Shown piece after piece: positions 36,102-48,109 of a stretch of DNA of 64,000 bases. The stretch's first letter is position 1. Each line of letters begins with the position of its first letter. The notes below the pieces were generated by a model that searched no databases, was not told the DNA's origin, and saw only the letters and a program-made list of their open reading frames with translations. The DNA is from Capsicum annuum (Eukaryota > Streptophyta > Magnoliopsida > Solanales > Solanaceae), in the NCBI RefSeq assembly GCF_002878395.1, contig NC_061121.1:139196789-139260788 (forward strand), in the 5' to 3' direction. Made by a program: the position numbers and the translations under genes.

Positions 36102-36660
36102 ATGCCAAGCTATCAAAATAGTGATCTACACATTAATATGAGAATATCAATATTTAAGATTAATTATGGAGAAAAAATCAAAATAATGGTTCTAGTTGAC
36201 ATTGATAGAGTTATAGGTTTTGGAGTTAGAGACATTGTCAATTACTGTGGTTGGATCATGAGAACCACTGTCTTATTTTGGGATGGAAATTGGGATAAGA
36301 TAGTTTTAAAACATGGAGAAGTAATATGGGTTAGGGTCAGGGTAATCACTCTTAATATTGTATTGGCTTTAAATTTTATGATTTATCTATATGGTTAGGA
36401 TATCAAATATACTAGTACACTGTGTGCAAGATAAATTTGAAGTTCAAAATAGGCTGCCAGATGAAAAGTTCAAGGCTTTGTTATAAGCACTATGCAAAGA
36501 GTTTTTAAAGAATGGAAACCTCGATTACATGTTATCTACTCTAGTAAGAGCAATGATAAAGATAGATTATCTCATTGTCCTAAGGATGTTGAGTTGGATT
36601 ACTGAAAGTACCTAGTGGAACATTTTGGTAGTGATAAATTCTAGGTAACAAATTCTCAAT
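36102..36660 (+). pseudogene. CACTA transposase (Transposase_24-like), N-terminal part
   Basis: The first frame has DIDRVIGFGVRDIVNYCGWI followed by a Trp-rich stretch (NWDKI), matching the beginning of the Ptta/En/Spm transposase region. A second frame reads RVFKEWKPRLHVIYSSKS, KDRLSHCPKDVELDY and KYLVEHFGSDKF, matching the 'F..WK.RL', 'R...CP' and 'W..LV.YW.S' blocks of that family. The proposed function is DNA binding and transposition of CACTA elements. Frameshifts at about 36398 and stops make it non-functional. Confidence 0.7.
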
Positions 36661-37660
36661 CATATCCCTCCCCCACGCCCCCCACCCTAAGTTTCCTTAA
36701 TTTTTTCAAACATTTAACAAATCTTGTTCTCTGACTTTTACCTATCATTACTTTGCTTTTCTTACCAATAAATCTTGAAACTCGTTGGATCAACCCCTAG
36801 TCTAGTATTTTTTTTAAGATTTTGTTTTTATTGATTTGTTGGTTGTTTTGGGGTTTATGAATTATAGTTGTAGTTTAATTAGTCTTGGTGGCTATGGATT
36901 ATATTTATCATAAGGGATAGTGGTACGAATAGATATTACCCTTTTGTGTTTCTTGGATATATATGTGTGTGAATTTACTTTGAAATATGGATTGTGGATT
37001 GTGGACTGTCCGAAAATTTTCAAGATTGTATCTTTTGTTGTTTTTTTGGTTTGGGGTTCATGAATTATAGTTGTAGTTTGATAGGTTTTGATTTCTATTA
37101 ATGAAATTTATAACAATCAAAGGATAGTGGTAAGATTAGATATTAAACTTTTTGTATTTCATGGATATTTATTTTATAGAAAATAGGAGTTTTTTTTTGT
37201 TTTGTTTTGGGGTCGAAGCGTAGTTGATTTGATTGATCTCTAGCTATATGTATATTTTCTTTGAAATGTGGATTATGGAAGTTTGATTTGTTGGAAATAG
37301 AAGTTTAGTTTATTAGAAATAGAATTTTGGCTTTTTGGAAATGGAAATTATTTTGTATTAGGATCGAGGCATGGTTCATTGATTGATTAGAGATTTCCTA
37401 ATCTATTCACTTAAGTGTAGGTCGTCAGTGAGAGAAATAAAAGAAATAGAGAAAATAAATAACTAAACATACTAGTGGTACAAGATTATTTGCAGAAGTA
37501 GAGAAATTTACGGTGAAGATACATCATATTTATTCTCATATTATTACATATACTTCTTTGATATTAATATAATTCTATATAATTTTTTGGTTTTATATAT
37601 CTATTTTTCCTATCGATTTTGAAGAGAATTTTTCTAACAGGAGAAAAAGATACATCAGAT
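36661..37660 (+). other. Non-coding CACTA interior with imperfect duplications
   Basis: T/G-rich sequence without coding signal. 36830-36960 and 37035-37172 are diverged copies of each other (shared words ATGAATTATAGTTGTAGTTT and GGATAGTGGTA), and part of the unit recurs near 37193-37300. It may be an intron between the transposase pieces. Confidence 0.6.
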
Positions 37661-37849
37661 AAAATCTAGGTGATCCAACACACACGTAAGAATGTTAATG
37701 GATAATGTGTATGGATGGATACACAATCCAAACAAATTCATGTAATTTTCTAAACTTATTGCCTTATTAACTTTTTGATATACTATAAGTTACACTCAAT
37801 ATATTATGTATGGATGTAAATAGTTATGTATTATTATAGGGATAGATCC

Positions 37850-38260
37850 AGCAACTTATTGTTGAACAACAGTTCGAAGAGATCGAGCATCACATAACCG
37901 AAGATGTGATTTTTTCTTCAGTTCTTGGTGAGAGATCAGGATATGTTTTGGGAAAATGATATAGGGAAAAGCCTCCTAAAAAGAATCAAACATATCAGGG
38001 AAACATAGAGGCCAGTGTGTATTCAGCGATAAAAACTATGCATTAAGAGATGCAACTTGACATATAAAGAAGGTTACAAAAAGAGAGTAAAAAAATGACA
38101 GTTGATTTGAAAAGAGATATAGATTGGGATTTGCAAAAGAAACTGTAAAAGGAGTGTGAACACATGAAAGGAGAAATAGAAAAAATATTCCAAGAAAAAA
38201 TATTGCTCTCATGGATGGAATGCAATAGGTTTTTTCTTAACTAGGATACAATTTTTAAAT
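37850..38260 (+). pseudogene. CACTA transposase, C-terminal coiled-coil part
   Basis: Frames contain SSVLGERSGYVLGK, the 'VLGERSGYVRG' block that in CACTA transposases follows the Transposase_24 region, then a Lys/Glu-rich heptad-like stretch (QKESKKMTVDLKRDIDWDLQ) typical of the C-terminal coiled coil. Stops at about 38046 and 38148 interrupt it. Confidence 0.65.
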
Positions 38261-39219
38261 TGTGACGAAGTGTAACTATTTTTCTCCTCTCTTTTTAATC
38301 ATGGATTTGACCTTGTATTAGCCTCTCAAACTTCTATCTTGTTTGCTAGTAGGATAGTCTCTTTGGTGGACTATTTGGAGGAAAAAATCAAACATGATTT
38401 TTCTAAAACAAAGGAGAATATTCTATTTTAAAGAAAATGCAGCATATGTTGCAAGTGGAGAGACTCTTTGGTGGAATCTTCATCTTTTTATTACTGAATT
38501 ATAGTGGAAACTGAGTTTATTGATTGAATTGTGTTTAAAGCTTAAGTTTTTTGGTGTTTTAGCTGATTATTAGATGATTGTATTATATTATTGTTCTATT
38601 AAGAAATTAGATAGTTGTACACTGCTAGTGTAATAATCATCTGTCTTATCAGTTCAAGCCCGTGAGAGTAAAGTGGAATGTATTTTATTCAATTAAAAAT
38701 TCCAGCAGATCTGACTTTGCATGGTTATTCTTACTATTTCAATTTAACTTTGTAGACCAAGCATTTTTTAATATTACTAGTTAGATTGTATGTGTGAGAG
38801 AGAGGGAAAGAGAGAAAAAGAGTATTTATAGTCTGTTCTCATGTGTAACTAAGTCCATAGATAATATAAATACTGTTGAAGCTGTTGTCTTTGTAGAAAG
38901 CATCTTGCATGGTTTGTGAGCTTCAATAATAAAACTATGGTCAAGTGTTGAGGCAGATAATTATTATGCATAAACAACACCAGGTATGAACCAGAGAAGT
39001 ACCAGTATAAAGTGAGCATAGCCTAGTACTGGCTTAGTAAAAGTCATGTATGTTATTGTGAATTTTATGTGATTATGATAAGAGAAAAGTATTTTTTATA
39101 TAGATGAGTTCTCATAACAATGGCGAATGGGTGGAGGTTCACATAACATGGGCCTTTTTTGCCCAGCTCTGGGTTTTTTTCATTTCTATTATAGAAGCCT
39201 ATGAATCTCGCTCACCATA
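38261..39219. other. Non-coding stretch between transposase and gene-like fragment
   Basis: AT-rich, with a GA-rich run near 38795-38822. I see no domain. A splice-like context could exist before 39220, but no exon can be supported. Confidence 0.4.
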
Positions 39220-40011
39220 GGGAAGAGTAATCTTGATACTGGCTATTGTTCAAAAAATAGAGAATGGGGAAATGGAAAAGGATGAGTTTGAGAATCTTCT
39301 TCGTGAGATTCCAAATGTTACTTCTATGAATTCATATTTTGAGGAATCTAGTGCTATCAGTTGTCCAAAAGATTTTAATTTTGCATTCTCAAATGGAGCT
39401 TTGGTACGAGACAAGTCAAAGCTGATTGGTATTAATGCGTGATATATATGAACAATGAGAGCTTAGGTGAGTTAAATGAATTTAGTAACCAAGAGTAGCT
39501 ACCAAACAAGAGGTTTGATACAGAAGAAATACACTTACCAAATGAACAAGCTATAACATCTGCATTTGCTAGGTTGCGTGTAAAAGAAAGTGCCTTGTTA
39601 GAATTTCTAGCTCTTTTAGTCAAGCCTGCACCACTGATGAACCATTTAGCTATTGTTAATAGACAATCCAAACATATCTTAGGTAAAATTCCTTAGAATT
39701 TGGATTCACAAGTGTTGTTTTTTCCCTCTCCAGAAACACCAATGAATCTACCTAATGATTTAAATGGGTTTATCTCAAGTATTGGTGGACACCAAAGTGG
39801 ATATTTACATATAATAGAAAACATATGCACAGATGTACCATTATCTCCTGGAGTGCAAGGTGTTAACCATACTTCCACCAATAAAGATCGAGTAAATATT
39901 CCATTAATTTCCAATCAACAATATTATTTCTTTGATGAAACACTGCAACTATCATCCAATGTGGATTTCATAGACATAAAAGAAGAGAATGGAGTTGTTC
40001 CTGCATTTTAA
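39220..40011 (+). pseudogene. Unidentified gene fragment inside the CACTA region
   Basis: About 260 codons with balanced, non-repetitive composition. The first part (to about 39442) contains VQKIENGEMEKDEFENLLRE and a Ser-rich stretch. A frameshift near 39440 leads to a second frame from 39448 with two TAG codons (39496, 39694), containing FARLRVKESALLEFLALLVK, then a Pro/Asn-rich part (FFPSPETPMNLPNDLNGF) and an acidic tail ending GVVPAF at 40009. I do not recognise it. The hydrophobic EFLALLVK...MNHLA stretch faintly resembles the region after the oligomerisation domain of plant heat-stress factors, but no DNA-binding domain is present, and this is weak. Only three disablements in 790 bases make it the best-preserved coding sequence here, which fits a captured host gene. 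Confidence 0.5.
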
Positions 40012-40269
40012 TGTTGTAATGATTTAATGTATATTAGTTTATAGCTGAAACATATCCGTTAGTATGTAGTGAAGTATGAGGTCTCGTGTTTAAATTCCAC
40101 CGAGGTGATTTCATATGTTCAATCTTTGGTGGATAGATTTGCCATCTTACTGGTAGTCGAATTTACCATATACTTCATGCAATTAATTGAGATGAGTAAA
40201 AGTTGGTTGCAATACTATCTGCAATATATATATATATATATATATGTACTTTTTTTCTAGAATCATAAT

Positions 40270-40410
40270 GTGACTTGGTGTGTTTTAATGGCAGGGGCGT
40301 TCTTAAACAATGGATTGACTAAGCAAGATCATGAAGGCGTAGAATGCATGCTTTATTTTGATCATATGTATGAATATGATAAAACTGAAGTACTATATTG
40401 TTATTAATCT
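40270..40410 (+). pseudogene. Possible further exon of the gene-like fragment
   Basis: After a pyrimidine-poor but AG-ending stretch (TTTTAATGGCAG) an open frame of about 36 codons begins with AFLNNGLTKQDHEGVECML and ends at TAA near 40408. It could be the last exon of the fragment at 39220-40011 or chance. Confidence 0.25.
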
Positions 40411-40619
40411 ATGTGTCATTGACTTCTTAGTAAGGTACATACTTATAATATTTAGTCGGTGAATGATTTTGTAAAATACTACTATTGGATGCTTTTAATA
40501 GCTTATATTACATGTAGTTCTTAAAATTTGTTTTCAATTTTTTTTAATATAGGTGTTGAATAAATTCAATTCTATGCTTGATGAAAACAATATTTTTATT
40601 TGAGCAAAAATTTTAATTT

Positions 40620-41158
40620 AGCAGTAAAATGAGACTTGCCACTAATGATTTAGCAGATTTGTGGCGATTGATTCTGATATTATAAGTATTTTTTAGCAAC
40701 AAGATAGCAGTGTAGCCACTAATATTTAAAGGTATAGGAGCGACATGGATTGCTACTAATGTATAGATTTAGTGATGAAAAATACTATTGATACTGATTT
40801 TTCAGCAATAAAGGTCGCTACTAATAAAAAGTTTCTTGTGGTGATAAATAAGTTGTCACAACTGATGGTCATTTTGTAGCGACATAGTCGCTTCTAATGC
40901 TAGTATATTAGTGGTAACCTAACCCATATGTGTTTTGTTAAAATAAATTTTGCAACATATTTGTCAACCTTTTGTGGCAGTAAAACTAATCACAAATACC
41001 TTTTTATTGTGGTAACATAGCTTTGTAATCACAAATAATATTTAGTTATGGAGGTACTACCAACGCTATAGTTTTCACTACAAAAAAACTTTAGTGGGGA
41101 CTTTTGGATCTTTAGTGGCAACTTTTGGTGCCATTATAAACCAGATTTCTCGTAGGGC
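40620..41158. repeat. CACTA subterminal repeat region and right end
   Basis: The words GCCACTAAT, GCTACTAAT, CGCTACTAAT, CGCTTCTAAT and GCGACATAG recur about every 40-80 bases in both orientations, as in the transposase-binding subterminal zones of CACTA elements. It ends in ACCAGATTTCTCGTAGGG, close to the CACTA end consensus but with two changes in the last bases. An internal CACTACAAAAAAAC at 41074 may be a second, nested end. Confidence 0.6.
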
Positions 41159-41159
41159 T

Positions 41160-42677
41160 TATAGTTGAATAATGTTTTCGCATGGTTTAGTTATGATCAT
41201 TCATATTTTATATATGAATTTTTAACTTGTGGGTGTATGGGAATGGTGATGAAACTGAGAGGACACGGTTAAACCCCAATTTGGTGATTTTGCCTTGATT
41301 ATGGTTTTGAAAATTGTATTTCCTCAACATGTTTGTGAAATTGTCAATGAAAAATGGCTTTTGTCACATAGTTTATTTTACCCACTTGTAATAATGCATT
41401 GACATAAAAAATATAATCAATTATGTATGTTTTCCTTGAAAGGACTTGGTGGCCATGTAAAAATGGTAGAATAGGAACCTTGGGGGTTCGGTTGATTAAA
41501 TGGGTTCTAGTCCAAAACGATTGATTATTTGAATATCTTTTGGCCTATGGGTTCGAGTCCTAGTTAGTTGAGTAAATGACATGGCATGATTATATTACCT
41601 TTCAAGATATGTTGGTATAACGATACCAATGGGATGCTTTAGTTTGTAATTAGCTTAATAAAATGGGAATGTGTGATAAATATTTTAAATTGGGCTTTAA
41701 AGGAGAGTTGTGTAGCTGAGTCATGAAAATGGATATCTAAGTGACCAAGTGGTTTGAGTCCACCTTATTGTTCTTATTATAATTGTAGGGTTCAAGTCCC
41801 CTATATCACATTTCATGATCAGTTGATTAAGTCACCTTAGTATATGATTTGAAGGTTTCAGTCCCCCATGCATATATAAATGATCTTTCTCAAGTTCGTA
41901 TGGCACACATCCTGGGGCCTAACCAAGGGTGACAGCTGGGGCGCATATAGCCCATGAGTAATGTTATATGATGGTTGAGCTACACAATCCAGATTAAAGT
42001 TTTAACATTCCTGTTAAACCTTATTCCCTATCCTGATATGTGATATATATATATATATAAATATGTAAGTATGTATGTATATGCATTTGATTATGTGCAT
42101 TGGATTTTGAATGAGTTTTAAATTGTTGATCATTGCATTGCATTATGTTATCCTTATCCCTGGGTTACATACTAGCTTCCACCTCACTAACCGTCTTTGG
42201 ATGTTGTATCCCTATGCTATGCAAGAATTGTCCATACTTATACTTGACTTGCATAGTGATTCAGATCAGGGGTCAACTCGTGAGTTGACATTGAAGTGGT
42301 GAGATTCCATACATCAGAAATCTACATTTCATGTTTCGTCTCTTACGTCTCAGATTGTTTAGACTTGTTTTGGATATAGTTGGGGGCATGTCCTGAAACT
42401 TTATTGGTATTCAATTTCGGTCCTTTGTTTGGAAGGCTTATTTTGATTAATGTGGTCTTGGATGTTGTTGGTAGGTCATTTGGACGGTTTCCGATTGATG
42501 AATTATAGACATGGTTTACATATCTTTAATCTTATCCTTATGTTATATTGTTATATGTTTGGAATTCATGCAACAATGGGGATGTTGTGTTGGTTGGTTA
42601 GGTACAAAGGGGTGATCTCCAATCCCCAGAGGGCTTGAGATATTCATCACGGCCAGGCCCTGGTTTAGGTTGTGACA
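41160..42677 (+). repeat. Truncated LTR of the non-autonomous element family
   Basis: It matches, in reverse complement, 5136-7334 and 10688-12899: shared blocks include the TTTGGTGATTTTGCCTTGAT region, the GTTGAGCTACAC region, the ATATATAT run and the terminal GGCCAGGCCCTGGTTTAGG, ending GTTGTGACA at 42677. About 0.7 kb of its 5' end is missing, cut at the CACTA border. No primer-binding site follows; the next base is inside a minus-strand integrase, so this is a 3' or solo LTR end. Confidence 0.75.
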
Positions 42678-43435
42678 CTGCCCATCAATCTGAGGGGAAA
42701 AACGGAGCTAAGATCTACCTAAATACCCAAATCCTTCTGTAAATCTCTCTTGAAGCTAGAAGTGAATATCGAGCCCCAATCTAAAATAATAGATATAGGT
42801 ACTACATACTGGCAAACTATATCACAAACATAGATACTGCTAATCACTCAACACTAAATGACATCTAAATAGGAAAGAAATGTGTCGATTTAGTCAACCG
42901 ATCTACCATGACCTAAATGCCACCAACACCATGGGAAGAGAGAGGTAAACCACTAGCAACCTCCATGACACTCCCACTTCCAGTGATAATGGGGAATATC
43001 TTCCTTAAGACAACAATCCTCTGTTTCACGGTCTTTACCCACTGATAACATAGGTAACGAGCTACAAAGTTTGCTACATCTCTTTCCATTCGACTCCTCC
43101 AGTAATGTTGCCTTCAATCCCTATACATCTTAGATATCCTAAGGTGATAGAGTATCTGGAGTGGTGAGCTTCATACAATATCAACTAATTAAAGTCACCA
43201 ACCCACAGAAAACAAATGCAACCATTATAACTCAAAATAACTTCAAAATCCTAGGTAGCCCTTTTGGACTCACCCTTCAACACCTGATAACGGATGACAC
43301 AAAGTCCTATATCCTTAAACTAATATCTCTAAATCATCTCAAATAAGGTAGACCTATACTCAATACTAGCGAAGATCCTCCTAGAGTATTAAATAAAAAG
43401 TCACACCATCATGTTTGCGAAGGACTAAATATCCC
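42678..43435 (-). pseudogene. pol: Integrase part of gypsy element T1
   Basis: Read on the minus strand it runs from the spacer after RNase H, through a degraded H2C2 zinc finger, to an integrase core with ISIILDWGSIFTSSF (about 42780) and ends just before the HPQTDGQ-type motif, where the plus-strand LTR begins. It aligns with T2 at 61900-62650. Many stops. The first part of T1 resumes at 57577 beyond the Athila insertion. Confidence 0.8.
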
Positions 43436-44856
43436 TGATAATGCTCATCCGTACAACATAAAGTTATATTGGACAGTTATTGTTAATAGCTCAACTTTCA
43501 TTGAATCGAATCCATGAAAAGTGAGATATAAAATTAAAATCATATGGGTGTTCTAATTACTAAAAAGATACCCGAAGTGAATATAAAAAAGAAACACGTA
43601 ATATAAAATAGGGGGTTTGGTTTGGAGTAAGAACTTGTCAATGGCGATTCAACCAACACACTACAATAACACCTACGGTTTAGAATTCAATTTAGGAGGA
43701 ATCATGGGATTATGTCTACCTAAGGGAAAGGTGTGCATGGGATCATGATGGCTTAATATGACTTCTAATTGTTGCGCACATGAGATTATAACTTCTAAGG
43801 GCAAGTTAGTTTGTCAACAAAACCTCAAAGATGTCACTCCTTGGCTCTTTCAAGAACCTAGCGAGTGTATCTATAATAACCACCCAAAACCTCAATTTGG
43901 GCATCCCTATTTCTAGGATGATTCCCATGACATGACTCACTCTCCATCTACCCTTATTTCTAGAATAGCAAAAGAAAGTAAGACATGATCTCAATCATCA
44001 ACCATTGCTTTGTCCCCCTATAGCCCTTTTTAAGGAAACTATTGGTTCCCAAGAGTTCACCCGCATCCCTCTTTCAAGGATAATAAGGTTTTTCGAGAGT
44101 TTGGGGTTTTCACTCAACAAAACCATTTGGAGATTTGTGGTTTTCACCTACAAATTCCAACAATTAAAACCAAGGAATGGTAGAATCCATGATCATAACT
44201 AAAACTCATACAAACATACCATCACCTAAACACAATTGAACCATAGTTAAACATAATCCCACGACTAAAATAATTATTTACTCATAAAGATGTTAGAGAA
44301 AAATATACCATAAGGATTGTTTAAAGCATCCATTCTTCACAAACACAGATATTAAAACCTCCAAAGTTAATTACAAATCTTACCCAATTTAGGGTTTTTT
44401 ATTTTTAATTCAATAGTGTCTCAATGGTGTTCAAAACCCAAAGAAGAAAGGATTTTAGTAAATAAGAAGATTTGGATTCGACTTGGTGGAATGACAAAGC
44501 TACCCTAGGCAAAATTCCTGCATAGCTGCGATCGCAAAGGATTATTAACTATCGCGGATAACACGATCGTGGTAAAGACTTCGTAATTACACCCTTTTGA
44601 CCTGCTTGACTAACCATGATCACGACCCACAGACTGATATTGCAGTAACTGAGGCTTGTTACTTCTCTAAGTCTTTCAGCTACACTTCTTCCCCTTCTTT
44701 GGTTCATTCCATCTCAAGTCCACATCCTTCATTCTTCTAGCTTGTATGCGTACAAAATGCAGAATTTAGTGCGTTTAATCACTCACTTAAATCTTTAAGT
44801 TATTGTACAACACACAATTATTTAGTGCAAATGAGTGGTAAAATCACCACTCATCA
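43436..44856 (-). repeat. 3' LTR of the Athila-type element
   Basis: On the minus strand it begins TGATGAGTGGTGATTTT at 44856 and ends with GAGCATTATCA at 43436. 1,421 bp. It matches the 5' LTR outside the LINE insertion. A GC-richer part (44520-44640) has GATCGC/ATCGCGG words. Confidence 0.9.
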
Positions 44857-44868
44857 ATACCCCATCTT
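44857..44868 (-). other. Polypurine tract of the Athila-type element
   Basis: The minus strand reads AAGATGGGGTAT directly before the LTR start TGATGAG, as is typical of Athila elements. Confidence 0.75.
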
Positions 44869-45408
44869 AAAACTTTGCTTGTCCTCAATTAACACCACTT
44901 CTTACCAAGAGACAATGAACATGTATGCCCAAATTTTATTACCAAATGATCACAATGATCTCAACTTGATTACTACCACAAAAATATCTTCACACATGGG
45001 AAAAACTATTTTAACGACACCTCTCCATATACAATGCAATATTGAAGGATGAAAAATAGTTTTAAAGAGCAACCATGTAACAATCACCAATACTCTAGAG
45101 GTAATTTATCTTTTCACCTCAACTATGCAATAATCCTCCTACCTTATTTTTCGGGAGTAGGCAAGAGCACCCACCTCAGCTTGTTCACATGTCTCCTCAC
45201 AAGGAAAGAAATTCCACACATAAGTTTATCAAATATGCAACAAGGTATTTAAGTGCAAAACACTCTCTGTCTCACAAGAAATCTCGATGCTAAAAAGTAC
45301 CATGCCATAGGCTTGCCCCTATTTTCAATCGCCACTACAAAGACCATATTGGGTAGAAAATCACAGAGGACTTTTTGATCTTGCAACATAGGTTTTGGGG
45401 TAAGGTAG
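44869..45408 (-). other. Athila 3' non-coding region, part 1
   Basis: Between polypurine tract and solo LTR. It contains the CAAGCAAAG block common just upstream of Athila 3' LTRs; no coding signal. GGTAG at 45404-45408 is the left copy of the solo LTR's target duplication. Confidence 0.6.
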
Positions 45409-48104
45409 TGTAAGACCCCGTAAAATCCTAAAGCTTAATTCAGTCCTTTAAGCTTGTCAAGGGGTCCCACACTTAGAAAATTCTTGCTAGGTTCCTATAC
45501 ATAGCCTATTATTGTCCTTCAAAAGTTGGAAATCTCATTTCTCTACCTTAACGTCCATTAATAGTCCATACTTTTATTAGTTCAAGATCAAGAAGGTCAA
45601 TAGGTGTTCCCGAACAAGTTTCAGATTTTTCAAAACACATTTAGATCATATTCGAAGTCCCAAAATAGTGGACAAATGCGATCATGGTGCACCGGGTCGC
45701 CAATCGCGTTGGTCCACATTTGTGCAGGCTTCCAGAGCTAAAACTTCTGAGGCTCAACGCGATCATGGTGCGATGTGTCGAGTATCACGTCTCAGCCATC
45801 AACATGCTGCATCACTTATAGCGTCGACACTCAATTTTTAGTCATTAAATGTCTGCATTTTTAAGGGCAAAAGGTTCAATTTTTCATCCTTAGATAAATC
45901 CAATAACACGTGCTTCAGCCATATTTCACCCAAAATATAGAGTTTCTCTCAAGTTTCTCTCAAGAACAAGTTTGGATTTTCAATTATGGATTCATATTCA
46001 ATACTCAAATTCAAGAATCTCTCCGTCAATCTTTGTAAAAATAGGAACTAAGGTATGTCAAGTGTTGATTTATGGATTCATTTCATCCATGAAGCCCAAG
46101 AACCCTCTTTCAAATTATAAAATATGATATTTATGTTATGGGTTCTTTATAACCATGTTTATCTTGTTGTATGATTCCCATATTGAAATCCTTATGTGTT
46201 TTCATGAAACTATATTAGCATTCAAGATGAAATCCCTGAATTGAGTTGTTTATGATGTGTAATTTAATGATTTCACCTATGCCCTAAGTTGTGCATGAAG
46301 GGTGTTTGATGAAATGGCTAAGAGGATAGAAATTGGGTATTTTAGCTCAATTGTGAATCAAATAATAAATGCATGCTTTACCCTTATGAACAAGACTGAC
46401 TTCCTTGTTATTGTGTGCATTATGAGAATTTGATGGAATATTCAGGTTGATGAAATTATGACATGTCTATATGTAATTCCATCCATGTACAATATTATGA
46501 CAACCATGTGTTTCATGAAATCTCCAACCTATTGTATTATGAATTGTTGATATTGGTTATATGTACACAAAGTGTCAAGTCTTGTCAGTTTCATGCTATC
46601 GAGTCCTAGGGGTACTTGTACCCGACAATTTAGCTGTGTGCCTAGAGCCACTGTCAGTTTTCATGATACTCCCTTTCAATCATGACCATTTCAGTAATCT
46701 CAGTCAGTTATTTGATCTCAATAGTATTCCATCAGTTAATGGAATTTAGTGAACTCTGTTCAAATCAGCTCAAAGATACTATCAGTAATAGTTCAGTTTA
46801 GTTTAAATCAGTTCAGTGTCTCTTTAGTTGGAAGTAGGATTCAGCACCGAGTGAACCCAAGGATGGGGACTCACTTGTTAGCCAGTAGAGGGTGTGATCC
46901 TTAGAAGTAATCCTTGCATAATAGAACTACGTAGCCAGCATAGTTTGATATGTACCCTATGATTTTAGGGATTATAAACCTCATTTGAATTTTTCCTACT
47001 AGAAAGGGTTGACGGAAGTGCCCCCTATTAGAAAGGCTTTACTCACAGCTTGTCTTTGCCCGTGGCATGGTACTGACACCCTTCTAACTGGAGTTATAGG
47101 TTGGACCCCAATATTTTAGTTTTGGGGCATATCGGTTAGATGATTACCTCCCACAGTCTTAGTTTTAGATCTAGTCTTAGTAATAGAACTCAGTTCAGTC
47201 CTACAGTTTTAGGACTGTCAAATACAGTCGCTCAGCTAAGCAGAATCAAGACTATAAGACACAGTCACCCAGTTAATAGTATATTAATTATACAAAATTC
47301 ATATTACAAGTATTCAGATTTCACAACTGTCAGATGCAGTCAATCAGTCCAGTTCTTCATAATCAGAACTGTCAGAAACAGTCATTCCTTTATCAGTTAT
47401 ATGAAATTAGTTCCTCATTACTCAATAGACTTAGTATTTTAGTATCCCAATATTAGTACCGAAATATCAGTAAATCCACGTTATCAGAATTCATGAGTCA
47501 GTGTTATCACGATCTCAGATACAGGTATGTATTTATGTATGTATTCTCATGTTTATGTTATTTAGTTAGTTAGTATTGTTCATGCATATGAACCATTGCA
47601 TTCAGCCTACCTCACTATCATACGAGTACATTCAATAGTAATGACACATTTGTACAATGGTTTTTTATAACATAGGTTCAAAAGCACGCGCTCCAGAGTA
47701 ACAGTAGCATTCTAGTTTCAGCAGTCAGAGTCAGCAGTGAGTCCTCATCTTTTGAGGATGTTATTATTTGATTATTTCATTCTTTCAGTACTTATTTCAT
47801 TTTAGCAGATAGGGTTAGTTGGGGGATTATCCCATTAACTCTTTATTCAGATAGTTTAGTTTTAGAGTCTTTCAGACTACAGCATGTTCAGACAGTTATT
47901 TCAATTGTTTTGGTATTGTTTTACCATATTTTCAGTTATGTATCAGTATTGAACCTTATGGCCATTCACTTCATATTTCTATATTTACAATATTACCATT
48001 ATTATTTAGGGCTCAATTATAGATATCAGTCATGGGTTAGCTTGTGGTCCTTCAGGATTATGAGCATCGTGTAGCATTCGGGATACCAGATTTGGGGTGT
48101 TACA
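45409..48104 (+). repeat. Solo gypsy LTR with perfect 5 bp target duplication
   Basis: It starts TGTAAGACCCCG and ends GGGGTGTTACA, 2,696 bp, flanked by GGTAG on both sides (45404-45408 and 48105-48109). No internal sequence, primer-binding site or polypurine tract. It is therefore a solo LTR produced by recombination between the two LTRs of a former element in the Athila 3' region. It shares its family with 16049-18336. A CAGTTxAGTxxCAG-rich stretch lies at about 46660-47480. Confidence 0.95.
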
Positions 48105-48109
48105 GGTAG

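Larger units (their letters stand above)
36096..41158 (+). mobile_element. CACTA (En/Spm-type) DNA transposon fragment
   Basis: Pieces of the plant Ptta/En/Spm transposase are followed by a coding-like fragment of unknown origin and a region of GCTACTAAT-type subterminal repeats, ending near a degenerate CACTA end (CAGATTTCTCGTAGGG). A CACTACAAAAAAAC word occurs at 41074. The left terminal repeat is not visible, so the left border is only where the preceding LTR stops. Confidence 0.65.

Noticed and set aside
36102..36398. Independent small gene
   Set aside because: Its sequence fits the start of a CACTA transposase that continues in another frame to 36660.
39530..39690. Heat-stress transcription factor C-terminal region
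   Set aside because: Only a short hydrophobic stretch is similar; there is no DNA-binding domain or nuclear localisation cluster. Kept only as a weak possibility.
33530..43435. Integrase pieces at 33530-34700 and 42678-43435 as two halves of one element
   Set aside because: They overlap in the integrase core, so they must come from different copies.
16049..48104. LTRs at 16049-18336 and 45409-48104 as the two ends of one element
   Set aside because: They are in opposite orientation and the second has its own perfect target duplication.
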